From Rotaria sordida (taxonomy: Eukaryota; Rotifera; Eurotatoria; Philodinida; Philodinidae), in the NCBI GenBank assembly GCA_905250125.1, contig CAJNOL010000214.1, positions 62,001-126,000 of the forward strand: DNA of 64,000 nt, in the 5' to 3' direction. Within the stretch, counting starts at the first letter, position 1, and the number at the start of each line of letters is the position of its first letter. Shown piece by piece: positions 13,401-28,200 of this stretch. The notes beneath the pieces were generated by a model. That model ran no database searches, was not told the DNA's origin, and was given only the letters and a program-made list of their open reading frames with translations. Made by a program: the position numbers and the translations under genes.

Positions 13401-16400
13401 GTTCTATTTTGACTCATTCAAAGGAATGTATTGAAATTAGGAAAAAAAAATACTCAAATGATTCGAACCTATCGCTAATTTATCATTAAGTAGGACTGTT
13501 ATATTGAATTTTTCGCCTGTCCATCGATAACTACAAAAAAAATTTTTCCAAAGATAAATCTAAAGATCATTAGAATATCATAAAAGTTTCAGCTAAAAAC
13601 GAATATGAGCGATCAATCTTTAGAAAAGTATATTTGTTTTAGCTGAAACTTTTACGACATTCTAAAGATTATTAAACCTTTCTTTAGACAAAACTTTTGG
13701 TTGATATTTCTTAACTTGATTTTCGAATTCTTTTAGACTTTTTTTTTTCTAATTTCAATATACTCGATTGAATGAAACATGAAAAAGGCAATGCACTACT
13801 GAACATATCTCGATCGTCTTCTAAAATAACTTTTACGTAATACTTCTCATGCATTCTAAATATCAAGTAACCATTATGGAAACAAAATCAACGAATATAA
13901 TGTTACTTAGATCATTCCTCAAAAAAGATTGTGCTATAGAACGAAAATAAACAAGGGAGTTGACTATTTAAAGTACAAATATAAAATCTGATCCCGGAAT
14001 AGGTTGATAAAAATAATGAGTATGAATAGTTAATAACAATTAGATAAAAAACGATACTATTACACATTGGATGAGTTTACTGAAAATCGAGACGAATGTT
14101 TAGTTTAATAGTTTTGCCTCAAAAAAAAAACATTCCATATATCATCACTGCAAATTGTTGAATCCAACTTGATCACTGAGCAACTAACAGTCGGATCATT
14201 TACTAATGAACAATCTCAATTGAACAAAGCTAAACTTCAATTTTTTGTAAAATCTTAAATATATTCTACTTACAAAACGTATCCATCTCAATAGATCATT
14301 TAAAAAGACTTGACATATAACTATTCAGATCATTTACTTTATATTCTAAACTTTCATCAAAATCATTGATCAATTATCTCATTCTTTCACTATTCTGTAT
14401 TCTATCATCATACCCCTAATCATCTCTACTAACATTTTTCTATCAATCAATCAATCAATCGTTAGTTGACATTTTTTCGTTTTACTAACATAAATAGTCA
14501 ACAGGTAGATAAGATAAAACAAATTTTCTCTACATAATATTAATTACTATTTTGTAAATTTATTGATTATTACATATACTAAGAATAGAAACATTCATTT
14601 ACATTATCAAGTAGTTAGTTATATAGTAGTAGGATACTCGAGACAGTTAAATAAAAAGTGTCTATGAGAGAATTTTTATTTTCTTTTTCTTTTTTTTCTT
14701 TGATCGATTTTCTCATCATTCCTATATATAATGAGAACTCTCATGAACCATATATGAGACAGGAACATATATCATCATTATTATCATTGAAAACAATAAT
14801 AATATTCAAGTAAGAGCAATTCATGAATAGAAAAATACATCATCAAAAATATCGTTTACTTTCTTTCTGTCTCTCATTGACACAATGTTCTTCTTTTTTT
14901 TTTTAATTTTGTCTTGTTGTTCGTCAATTGAAAGATAATAGTATCAGAACAAGACTGTTGTCTATACATACACCTGTTCAACATAATCATATACATAAAT
15001 ATTATAATAAAAAAGATACATAAATAGATATTTAAATGCCGAAAGCATTTTGAAGTAAGTGAATGATATTTATCATCAAAAATATCAAATATAAATTTCA
15101 ACGTTTTTATCTGTTCTATCAAATAAAAATAAGATTTCATGAATTTAATAAAGAACGAAAAAAAAAACAAGAAGCTTTTGTTGTTTTATCTTCTATAGTT
15201 TATTATCATAATCTCAATGAAAAGTACTTCCTTCCGGACATCTGCTAAGTGTATATATTTAATAAAGTATAACAAAAATATAGTTACTATCAAAATATCT
15301 CACCAATTGTATAGTTGATATGAAATCAGATCTTTTTTTTATTTCATATTCGAAACAAAAGATACTTGTCTATAGTCTATAGGATAGATAGAAAAGTTGT
15401 TGTTTTTCTTCTTAAATTACTAGTACTTGTAAAATCATTCAGTAGCTTATTTATATACGTGTATCATGACACCTACTCAACTGTCATCACCTGTCGGCTT
15501 GTCTTGTACCTAGCTTTTACTATTCGTTTCTCTCTCTCTCTCTCCCTCTTTAGTTTTTACCCAAATGTCATTGATTTCTTCTCTTCTTTTCTTTACTCTC
15601 TCTACCACCTCTTTCTTTTTGTTGATTGTAGTTTTACTGCTATGTGACCATTGCCGTCGGCGAACCGAATATTCCTTCTTGTTCTTCTTTTTCTTCATCG
15701 TCGTTGGTTTGTTCTTTAATAATAATCATATACATCTTATATTAACGCGATTATCCATGATAGATGGTTTGACCGGTGGTCTTTTATATATTTATATATA
15801 CATACATTGATAACGTTGATCATCTTGTTATTCTCATTTTTCTATACAATCATTATCATTAGAATTTCTACCGCTTTATATTACGTTCTTTAATTATTCT
15901 ATTTAATTTACAATTGACATTGAAAATATCAAGTAAAAAACAAAAGAGCAATAACAAGACAAGCAGAATCGAAGATAACAAATGATTGAACATTGATCTC
16001 TTTTTATTCTTCTGTGATTTACATTTATATCTTTTTTCTTTTTTCTATACAATCACTACCAAGAGAGAAGAGATATAGAACATCATAAGGTGCCGACTTC
16101 TAACAAAACCAATGATTAATTCAACTAACAATAACAATTTACATCATCATGATCATCGTAATCAATGGATAAAGAAAACACCAAAACGACAACAATTACC
16201 ATCGCCATCATTCATATTAAAAAATCAACATATTCCAACATTATTTATTACTGATTCTCGATCTAATGAGCCAAAAGTCTATACATGTGAACAACAACAA
16301 CAACAACAAGGACAAATGTCTGTGAAAAATCCGTTAGCATGGACTAAAAAATGGACTAAATGGTTTTCATCATGTGGTTCAGAACGAATATCTCATACTG

Positions 16401-19400
16401 ATTCGAATTCAAAAATACAATCCATTGGAGTGAGTTGATATTTTATTTGTTTTTTCAGCATTTACAACCTGCTGTGTAATCGATCGATATACAAGACATT
16501 CATTTCTTTCAAATAACAATTGATTAATGATTTAGAAAAACTTCTTCTTTTTTTTTTATTTTGTTTTTTTAACAGTTCTCATGCCTATAATCTATTGTCT
16601 GAAAAGACGTGATGGAGTGTCGATAAAAGAATAACAATATATCTAAGACGTTATTTGTATATGTGTAAAATGATCTTACAATGGTCTGCTTAATAGAAAG
16701 AAAAACAAAATCTGTTTTATAGGAACAAAGAAAAGATAAAATTCCATTCTTATAGTTTGACTATTATTGAATGACATAGATATTAATTGTAAGAAATGAA
16801 CTGTATTATATTGTCTTCGTATATTGATTAGTCTTTTAACACCATTTAACATTGATGTGATGACAAGAAAGGATAAGAAAGGAAAAAGAAAAATATGGAA
16901 ATTTACGAAAATAAATGTCATATTCACATTCTTTATATATATATATATATACACAAGTGATAGACAGTAGATGGTCAGTGATATGAATCGTATTCATTTT
17001 AGCTTAGATCGAAGGATAAAAATTGATCAAATTATATTAAAATGAGGTTATTATTCATGTGAAAATAATAAAGAAGTTAAATCAAGGATTAACGGTCATT
17101 TATTTAACGCATCGGTTTTTTTTTTGAGCTATCGATGAATGATGATGATGATGATAATAGTTCTAATAAATATATATGAACTATTTTCTTGTATTATAAT
17201 GAAAAATATTATATTTTATTTTAAAATAATAAATTCTTTTTGTAGTATATTTTATAAAGACTTGTTTCTTTTTCTTTATTGAATTTGTTAACATAGACTT
17301 AGTTTTGTGGCTTCCTTAATTGAAAAAGCAATAGGTAGAAAGAATGTTCGAACATACGTCACACTGAGTGCATTGGTAGAGAACTAAAAGTTATATTAAA
17401 CTACTGTTTGCATATATATATTATTTTTTTCAATATATTATTTGATTATGAATATCTTAATGGAGAAAAAAACCATAGATATTAGTTTTCTAGTTGTTAT
17501 TATCATCAATTTAGAGATAGATGGATATTATGAGATATCCAAAACGTGCGAAAAAAAAAAAATTTTTTTCAGAATCGAACGTTATAAGTCAATTGGGATT
17601 AAACAATGAAAACAATGTGTTCCTCTTGAGAATTAGATAATGCATCGTCTGTTTATCAAAAAAAAGAAAACATACTAATGTTTGTTTAATAGTAATGGGA
17701 ACTGTGAAAATTTTGTAAGGCATTTGAAATATTCTATTATTATACTACTATTATTAAGAAAAGTAAGAATGTGAAACTATATCATATGTTTGACTATGTA
17801 TAATATGATTACTCGAGACTTTTCTTCAATTCATTTTCGCATGTTTGTCTTGTAGAATTTTTTTTTAAGTAAGAAAAAAAAAAACTTTGGAAATCCCTTG
17901 CCGATCGTATATTCAATGGGATAGATGAAAAGAAATTAATGACTCGATGACAAGAGAACATCATGGAATACAGTAATAAATGATAATAACTATTGAAGAC
18001 TGATAAGAATTATGTCAACATTCAAATTTCGTATCGTTAGATTTATTTTTATAAATTCTTGCAGATTTATTACAAAAAAAAATCTTGTGTACGTCTTTAA
18101 CGAATAATTTTGATCTATTTCATAATTCAATTTGTTTCATCCTTGAAAAAAATTGATAAGAATAAAAATCTTAGTTTTTAAAATTCTATGTTGTTACTTA
18201 TTTTTCAACGTAACACTTATCTTACTGTCTATAATTTAATCTTTAAAAAAAAGAAAATGAAAGGATGATTAAAAAAGAAAGCCTTTTGGTTATTATTCTA
18301 GAATTACGCATGTTGAACCTGACCTTTCATCATATACATTTGTTTTTCATCAGAGTTTCTATTTACTCATTACGTCAGTGCATCAAAAAACCATTAGCTT
18401 TTGTTTTCTTTTATAGATATTGAAAATAAAAACTAAAAATAACAATCATTCTAATCTAGTTATTTGTTAATATAAACGTCTATTATTTTTTTTTATATGC
18501 TATAAATTGATCATTTTGACGTGTAGATTAACACCTGAATGACATCCGCGTACGCATATCTCTATGCGAAAAAAAAAAAGAAAAATCGGTGAATATTTTG
18601 AGAATATAGATTTACGTGACAGATTCATTGAATACTATTAAAATGAAAATCATGATTGATTACTGATAAATATGAGCTTATACACGTGCATTAAGATACT
18701 CTTGATAAATATTCATATATCTTTTAAGAATCTTATATATATATATATATGTATGTGTATATATATACTTACATACAGTTCTTTTTTCGATTACATCATC
18801 AAGAAAAAGAAAACAATAATAAGAATTTACGATATTGTTATTACTCTTGCTCAAATTAAAATCTTATTAGAGATAGTTGTATATTGTCTTGTGTAATCAA
18901 ATATATCTTCAAGATTCATCCGATAACTTATAGTATTATGCAGATTCAGTCGTATTTTATATAGTTGGGTCAAGTGTATACATATATATATATATATATA
19001 TGGGCGACAGCTCGAATTCTTTCGTTTGTCATCTCATTTTAAACGTAGTCATACACAATTATCAAGTGTATGCATATATGCGTATGCATCTGTGACAGCA
19101 AGAACTTGCTACGCAAAAATCAGACAAATTAATTTATTAGAAAGTCATAGTATAAAATACATGCTTTCTTTTCCGAAAAAAAAAGACAAAAAGAAAAATT
19201 AATTTTTAATCAATTTTATTTTGTCCTATATTATATTATTATATTGATCGGAAATCATGCTTATTCAATCATTTTCTTTACCTACTGAAAGAATAATAAG
19301 AAAAAGGAAAGTTTCCTTCGTCTGCGCATGCCAATGTGTATGCAGGTGTTACTATATAAACGGTAGTGAACGGAGACGCAGTGCTATTTTTTTAAGGAAT

Positions 19401-22090
19401 TTACTAATGTGTACGGCACGCTTCATTTTTTATGTCCTGGGAAACGCCATATATAGATATATATATTTATTAACTATTCTTCATTACGGAATAACGCTCG
19501 TTTTTTTTTCTCCTCGTTTGCTCGTTTCTTCTTCAGTTTGCCAGTTTAGGTGAATGTGTGAGAATGTGATGGCTCGTTAGGCGTTTTTTATATGAATGCG
19601 TGCGTGTGAAGCATGTTAAAAAAAGTGAAAAAAGAGAGAGGGAGAGAGAAAGAGAAGAAGAAAGAAACGCAAGAGAAGAAGACAAACAGGAAATCAGTCT
19701 TTTCTCTCCTGACTATGCCTAATAGTAGAATGATAATGAGTCGCTTCTGTTGGTATTCTTGTGGCCGATGTTTCATCTTTAACAGTTTTTGCCATCACAC
19801 TTGTTATTATTGTTACTAATATGCTAAAAAAATAGTATTATTGAAACAACGATAGTCACGCTGCTAGCGTCTCTTTATCGTTTATTAATTCCGAATGAAA
19901 CTGTTTCGTGTCAAAGTAAGTCTTATATATATATATAAATAAGAACATAGTTAGTCGCTAGAGACATACGCATATTTAATAAAAAAAGAGAAAAAAAAAT
20001 TAGATTTGTAAAAGAATAACATAATAATGTGTGTCTTTTTTTCATTGTATTTTAAATTATAGAAACGTTCACGAGCCAAGTCTGAAAATGACATATCGAA
20101 ACGTGGCAGCCTTGATCAGGAAGACAAAGTATGTATGAAATAAAATTTCTCATTTTACTTTTTTTTCTTTTTTTTTTTTTTTTTTCATTTTCATCTTAAC
20201 CTTGAATCTATTTTTAATCATACTACTTGTAATATTAAAAAAACATACACACGAGGTTTTCAAGAGACAAGAAAGAAAAATTAATAGAAAGTAGAATCAT
20301 AAGAAAAACATTATTTATCTAATTACTTCTTTCTTGGTATTTTTTTTTTCTTGCCTCGTTCGATCATTATATCATGTCATTTTTATTGTCGATTTAGTTT
20401 TGACTATCGATAGCATCGTTAACAGTAGAATACTTCTCTTAGTTGTAGGCAATAATTTACGAGAATGCATGTTGCTCATCTCTTTCTTTTTCTTCTTCAT
20501 CATCTTAATGTCCTTATTTTGCTTAGTATGTGAACTATTTTTACTTTTCTCTTGCATATTTTTTTGCTTCCTATCAGTTCTATTCATATGGGCAACTAAA
20601 CTATCGTTTATATGTCATATTTTTGTCTTAAAACACGATATTTTTTTTTCCCATCATAATCAATGCTTCCGATTTAGGTTGTTTATCAGAATTTATGCTT
20701 ATCACGATTATATTAATCAGACGGGTTAGTTGTCTTCTTTGAATGGCAAAGACAAATGGATAAACATATATATACACGTATAGAATAGGTTTTACTTTGT
20801 TTACTATAGTTATTCAACATAGATATAGATATACCGTTATTCTGTTGCTTCTTACATGTAGATTTATGAGAGACATCTATTGAAAGAATGAAATGAAATT
20901 TCTTTTTTTTTTGTTTGACTGAATATTAAAAGTTGAATTGAAGTGCAATTGAAGGTCGCATATTTACAACATGAGAATAATCTCATGTTGGTTGACAGAC
21001 AATTACTGATAATTGACTTGCCTTGACCATAGAAAGAAAACGAATGTATATATATATATATACTTAAAGAATCAGTGAGAAAAAAAAGAGAAAACGCAAA
21101 TAATGGCGAGCATAAAAGTTGATTTTTCTTTGTTTCTTTTATTCACATTTTTTTTTCTTCTTTCATCTTTTATTATCATATCAGATTGAGGCATGTATGC
21201 ACGTGCTATTTTTGCTTATCTAATTTTACAATATGAAGCATTGCTTGCATTTCTTTTTTTTTTTTATCGAATAGAAACCAAATAAGTAAGAAATCACTGG
21301 TCGATGGTGATTCTATTACATGTTGATATTGTTAAGAAATAGGAGAAGCAAAAAAAAAAAAGAAGAGAATCGAAAGCTGTTCTATGTTCTCTCTTGTGCG
21401 ACAAAACAAACCGATCGAAATAAGACAGAAAGAACGACGGATGAAAACTGCCAAAGCGGTAATGGCTCCAAAAATACTATGTTGACAAGGAAAAAGAAAA
21501 TCGTATGAAAAGAAAAAGAAGGAAGACACACGATGACGTTGCTATCGTTGTCGGCATATTTGTTCTTTTTTTCTTTTTATATATTGCTCTTTTTTTTTTT
21601 TTTTTTTTTTTTATTTTTTATTGCGGTTTTTTTTCTTCTTACAACAAGCTCGTTTGATTATTGTATAAGTAACCTTCGAATTAATATATGTTTTTCGATG
21701 ACTGTAGGTAATAAATAAAATATGAGTAATAATATCATTCATTCCGGTACGTGTTTTGTTAACAAGCAAAAGACATTTGAAATAAGATTGTGTTAATTAC
21801 ATTGTCATTTTTTTTTTCTTGTTCTTATATCTTAGTTGTTGTTTTACCATTTCTTTTCATTTATTCTTCGTTCCCATCATGACTCGTCAAATAACCATAT
21901 TAAAGAGCAGATACCACAATAAGTACTAGCACAACTAACATCAAAAGCAACGACCGCTCGATATATGCGTGTACTCATCATTGCGCGACGATGAATAGTA
22001 AATACGAAAATGCGCGTCTATATGTACTTTAAGCAACAAGCTTATTCCCTCCCTCTCGCTGTCTTCAATATTGCATGTGCAACAAGAGCG

Positions 22091-22128
<38 letters not shown>

Positions 22129-22251
22129 AAGAGAGTAAACCGAGAAGAATTTTTGACGCTACACCTTGGCGTCGTGTCGCGCGAGAAATGATTTAGATCA
22201 ACTAAACCAACATCGACAGACGAGACGAGGAAAAGAGTAGAGTAGAGTAAG

Positions 22252-22284
<33 letters not shown>

Positions 22285-25200
22285 CTATATAAGAAAGAGA
22301 GAGAGAAACATACTATTGATATACATTAACAACGGTAGCAGCAACATTGTCCAGTACCGTTGTATACATACATCATGCCAATCTATGACCGTTAATGTCT
22401 TGTTCTTAACTGCTCATTGATTAAGATTTGTTGTTGATTCAGTTGAATGAAATACAATGTAGATATAAATATAATCAGGTAGACTTATATCTTATTTTTT
22501 AGCCAAAGGGATAGAATAGAAGTATGTATATGAAAAGGTTATCGATTATCGATAGACTAGGCTAAGACTCCAATTTTGGATCTTATGGGAGTAAGACGAA
22601 GAAAAAGAAGAAGAAGGAAAAGAGCAATAACGAAGAGTAAAAAAGAAAATATCGATGTTATTTGCATTTCTCTTGCTGCCATTGTCAGTTATAAGTGCAA
22701 ATAGATCCACATGCTTTGGTTTTAGGTGGTTTTTTTTGTGTATGATCTAGATAGTGAAGTTATGATAAAATAAAATAAAAAAAGGCTCACTTATAAAAGA
22801 GAAGTTGCAGTTCGAGGCTTTCTTTTTTTTCTTTTTTTTTTTTGTACTTGTCTCTTATCGCCCATCTATCTTTTCGATTTCGGTTTTTTTTTTTTTGTTC
22901 GTTCTTTTTCACATGCAGAACAAAAAGAAAATCTTCTATGCCTACTTACATGTACATGAAATTGACACCTGAATACAACTCTATTCTTCAATTTTAACAG
23001 ACGAATAAAAAGAAAAAAGGTAAGCAAGGATGTACGATACAAAATAAAAAGTAAAAGAAAACCAGTATGTTTTATTCATTGTGACTTATTTTTAAAATTA
23101 CCGATATATGTACAAATAGATTTTATGATTATTATTTTTCTTGAAATAATATAAAATTTTTTGATTAAGTAATAAGATGATAATGAAATAAAAACTTTCT
23201 TTCTTTCTTTCTTTTTTCTTCTTCTTATATGCTTAAGTTCTAGTCAAAAGGAAACCTTTGTTATTTCTTTGATTATCACATCTTCTCGTACTTGAATATA
23301 AGATTGATATTTATTAAATTTTGATTTTATTTCATCTAGAAAAAATTATCAACAACTAATTCAAGTTTTTCTATTGGACAAAATCCAAACGAAAATCCAG
23401 AAAGTAATCTATCTCGTACAACATCACATCAACAACATCATCATCAATCGAACGATAAAGTTAATAATCCACATACAGTTATTTATCGTGATAATTCACG
23501 TCGTTATTCAAATCCATTTTTTACTTCAGCACGTCTTAGTGGAGTTCGTACATCAGTTGCTGCTATACCAGCATTAAATACATCTCAAAGAAAACAATCT
23601 ACACATTTAAGTCATTCTATTGATCGTTTACATAATAAACCACAACGTCGAGAATTACGTTATGAAGAACATGATGATTACATTCCACCACCACTTCATT
23701 CAATTCAATGTCATCCAACAATAGATCATTATAAAAAAAGTTTAAATCAATCAACATATTTCTCATCAAATCATCGTCGTAGTCAGATAGAAACATATCA
23801 ATTATCATCATTAAATAATCGTTTAATATTACGAAGACCTTATTCATCTAATATACCTATATCACATAGTATTTCAATCATGTCGAAAACTTCATCTGAT
23901 CATGCATATGGAAAATTATCAGAATGTCATACACCATTAGTTCCATTAGAAAATTCATCTATTAAAGCTCCACGTCGTATTGAATCAGCATATAGTCAAT
24001 TTCCCACACAACAAGAACCAATCTATGCTAATACTCAATCACTTTATGATAATATACTTTTTCCACAATCAATATCAAATGTATCAAATAAAACTTATGA
24101 ACAAGAAAAAAAATCTTGTGCATCACAAACACAATTAACATGGACAATGGCAACATTTTCATCATTTGTTGATTTAGAAAATCAATCAATTATTATTCCA
24201 CAACCAGATCCAAATACACTTTATTCAATTGTACAACATCATCATTCACCATTATCACCATCAGTATCACCAGAAACTATTCAACAAACGAAAAGAATGT
24301 CACCAGGAGTAAGTTATTAAAAGATTATTTTCATATATATCTTATTTCAATATGAAATAATATCTGATTCTTTTTTTTCTTTCCTCGATATCTAAAATTC
24401 TACATATTTTCTCAAATTAAATAATTCTTTTCTTATCTTTAGTTACAATATATTGATGATACAAATTCAACATCATATTATCAACGACCACGTAGTCCAA
24501 TATCATCAAATGTAATAAAAGAAAAACGTGATGGTTCTATTCAAACTCTTCTTACAATAGCACCAACACAGGATTTAGAATTAAATAAACAATTATTTAT
24601 TCACGATCCTACTCCATCACCAAATTCAACCGGTTCATTAGGAACAACTGGTCAACAACAACATCATCACCATCATCATCATCGAAGACATAAATCGCGT
24701 AGTAATACAAGTACGAATAATATCAGTACACGTGATGTTGGTCTTCAAGTAAATATTCAAACAGTGAAAAAAATAACATTTTCATCACAAAAAAGTGATG
24801 AATCATCAATAACAACGGGTGCATCATTACCAATAATAACAAAAACTCTTCCAGAATTCAAAAATGTTGAAACAAATACTGAACCATTAATAACAAAACG
24901 TGATAAAAGTACATTATATGAACCAAATATTCATTTAGTAACATCATCATCTCAAACATCAGATGTTCCAATAGTATCAAATATAAATCGTCAAACAAAA
25001 GCTGCTCAAACATTAAATAAAACATTACGTGATCAATCAATTGAAACAAATAATCGTGGTTTATTTGTTTGTGATCTTAGTTCATTATTAACAAATGGTA
25101 TAGATGAATCATCATCAACAAATTCAACTTCATTAAATACAAAACAAAAATCATAATTATAATACATTTGCACTCTTATCACAAAATATTCTTTTGTGTG

Positions 25201-28200
25201 TGTGTGCGTGCCTGCGTGTATTTTCTTTTTTTTTTTTATTTTGTATTTTTTTTTGCGCTTTGTTTTTTTCAAGAGAAAGAAAGGCTTTATATAAATATAA
25301 ACTCTGTATGCGGAAGTAGAATGCAGCAGAACTTACTTGAACTTCAAATATTATTTCAAATGATTGAGTACTTAATGTAAAACGTAAATGATTAGCAGAT
25401 TTAGGTCTCATACGCCATGATTGAAATGGCATATGAGCATGACGATCATTTAATAAAGCATATGTACCAAAATCATATGTTCTAAATGAAATTATTCGAG
25501 TATCTAAATGAAAAATTTTGTTTTTTTTTTTCGTTTGTTGTATAGAAATAAATTAGATATGCATATGTATTGTTTTTTTTTTCTTTTACCAGGTAAATAT
25601 TGATAATCGACATAACCTTCTTGTCTCCAATGATTTCGATCTTGAATCCATCGAGCAAGTAATGGTTTTTCAGTAACAAGTACATCATTTGGAATTCTAA
25701 ATAGAAAGACAATTTGTTTTTTTCTTTATCATTCTGAATGAAGATTTTCGAAAACATAAAGAATTTTTGTATTACTTAAATATTTATATAGGAATAGAAA
25801 AAATATTTGAATTAAATTTATCTTGTGTAAAAAAAAAAAAAAAGAAATTTACATGACACCAAAAATAGCGAATAATTGATAAGAGTACATTCTCAAGTGA
25901 TACTTCAGTTTTCTTCTTTTGATCTCATTTAACCATAAGTAATTTTCAAAGATTATATGTACTTATTGAAATTTTAATGAAATAAGATATTTGAAATCGA
26001 TTAGAGTAAAGAGGAAAAGAAAATTTTGATGTTTAAAACAATGACATTATATAGTCGAATAAGTTTAAAGTGTTTTTGTTATTTTTAAAGAGAGTGTATC
26101 ATACTTATATGTAAGTGTAAGTGGTGATTCTTGTTTAATTGCCGCATCTAAGAACATTTTTCGTATTTCGGGATTATTTTCAATCATAGTTGCATCAAGT
26201 GTCATAGATAGATCAGCTGTTTCTTCAGTCTGGCACAAAAAAAACGAATGTTTTGAACATGATTTTTAAAACAAAAAGAAGAAAAAAAAAATATCATCAT
26301 TTTGTTTTACTTTTTCTTCTGTTTTGCCTTTTCCTGTATCGATTTCAGGTGTTTTATGTTTATTACTTGAAGAATGATCTTCATAAAATCGTTCAGCAAT
26401 CATTGGATCAGATGGATATGGATGAGTAACAAGAATATTATGATTATCAACTATAGATTAATAAAGAAAGTTATAAGAAGAAAATAAAACAAATGATAAA
26501 AATTATCAATAAACCTTCCATTATTGTCCATTCTTGTACTTTTTTTGGTTGTGGTGGAATATTATAAAGATTTACTTGAAGTAATGGTAATATAGGCCAA
26601 TGCGAACGAAGATCAACAACAGATTCATCAGCTAATTGTTCTAAGATTTGATCAGCAGTTACTAGAAAAAAAAACAAATATAGTCATTGAATATATTTGT
26701 GCTTAAGACTTTTATATTGAAATTAAGTTTATCTTAATCTTAGGTTTTGAAGGATCAGTTAGCATCTCTAATTTCGTAATTAACGAAATTTTTTCTCTTT
26801 GTCATATTTCAAATTTCAAAAATTGAAATAATAGTAAACAAATATCATCAACTGCCGTCGTACGATCAATATTCACAGGACATGATAATCATATGTTAAA
26901 TCTTCCTATTCATGATATTTCTTTTGATCTTGACGGATGAAAAAAAAAGAATACTAGCTATGGTTATCTAAACTAGATTTCTTTTATATAAAGAATCTAT
27001 TCGATAAAACTCAATTACTATCATATAAATTAATAGCATAATCAAATGACAGGTGAAGAGACATCAAACTCAACTACAATACTATGGAGGCTCCTACTGA
27101 GTTGTGATCAGAGAAGTTTTCACTACTTTGATAGATATTACAAAGAGACTGAGCATCTTCTAATCTGCTTTTCTTTTATGTCACTAGCATCAACGAACAC
27201 TGAACATTCTTGATTTAGTAGTATAACGAAAGGGTTTCATGAAGGAAGTCCTTCAACCGATTAATTGCTTTTGAGTTGAAACAATGTGCATCTTGTAGAG
27301 TCTAATGAGCTGTGAATATCTTGAAAAAAAGAGTTTGTGTTGTTAGCTTATTGCTGCATTTTTACGGTAACTTTCAAATCGAAGCTGTGTTACTGACGGA
27401 CAGCACAGCTTCGATTTGAAAGCTACCGTAAAAATGTGATATCTCGCAAGCAAAAGGCGAACAGTACAAACTTTTTTTCAGGATACTTAGAATTCATTAG
27501 GCTCTACAACATACACATTATCTCGACTCAAAAGTAATTAGTCAATCGAAGGACTTTCTTTGTTGTTTCTCTTTAATTCATTGTAATACTACAACGAATG
27601 TAATTACGATTTTCTCTTAAAACTTTTATAGTGCTACCATGATCGAATATATTCTTGACTGTAAAAATTTTTTTTCTAAATCTTAAATGATAGTAATTTT
27701 ATTATACCATTTAATAATTTATCATTTGATTTTGTTCTATCTAATGAAGTTTGAGTTAAATTTTTTCCATCTTGTATTTCTTCTGAAGCTATTTGTGTAT
27801 TAGATCGATCAGTCATTATATTTTCTTTATTAGCTTGAGCTTCAGCAGCCGCAGCCGCTGCTGCTGCAGCTGCAGCTGCTTCTTCACGTTGTTTTGTTTC
27901 TTCCATTAATCTTCTTAATTCCGGTGGCAATGAAGCATCAAATTGATCTTTAGCTGAATCTTCATTTTCTGTTGTTTGTTTTTCTGTTTCATCAACATAT
28001 GGTTCAGGTACTGGATCTAATACAAAAAAAAAATCAGGAAAAAATAACAATAAATAAAAAAAAAATTAAATTTCAAACAAATAATATACCATAAGTATAT
28101 TGATTTGTTTGTACACGACATTTTGATAGTAGTGAACGTTCAGAATAATAATCATATTTAAGAAAAAATCCAACTATAGCTATATTAGCTAATGATAATG

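Noticed and set aside
15366-15810. Overlapping hydrophobic frames
   Set aside because: The frames overlap each other in different phases in T-rich DNA, with no start context and no homology that I can name.
22096-22280. (GA)n and (TA)n tracts considered as a regulatory or CRISPR-like array
   Set aside because: They are plain microsatellites without spacers or repeat-unit structure.
23617-23847. Minus-strand frame opposite the nested Gln-Thr-motif gene
   Set aside because: Shadow of the long plus-strand exon; repeated codon-complement residues (Asn, Asp, Leu, Val) give it away.
25157-25336. Direct read-through of DNAI7 after the EVQ exon to a stop at 25157
   Set aside because: It gives a Lys- and His-rich low-complexity tail unlike CASC1. 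The downstream block at 6366 continues the family sequence in the right phase, and a good GTAAGT donor is present.
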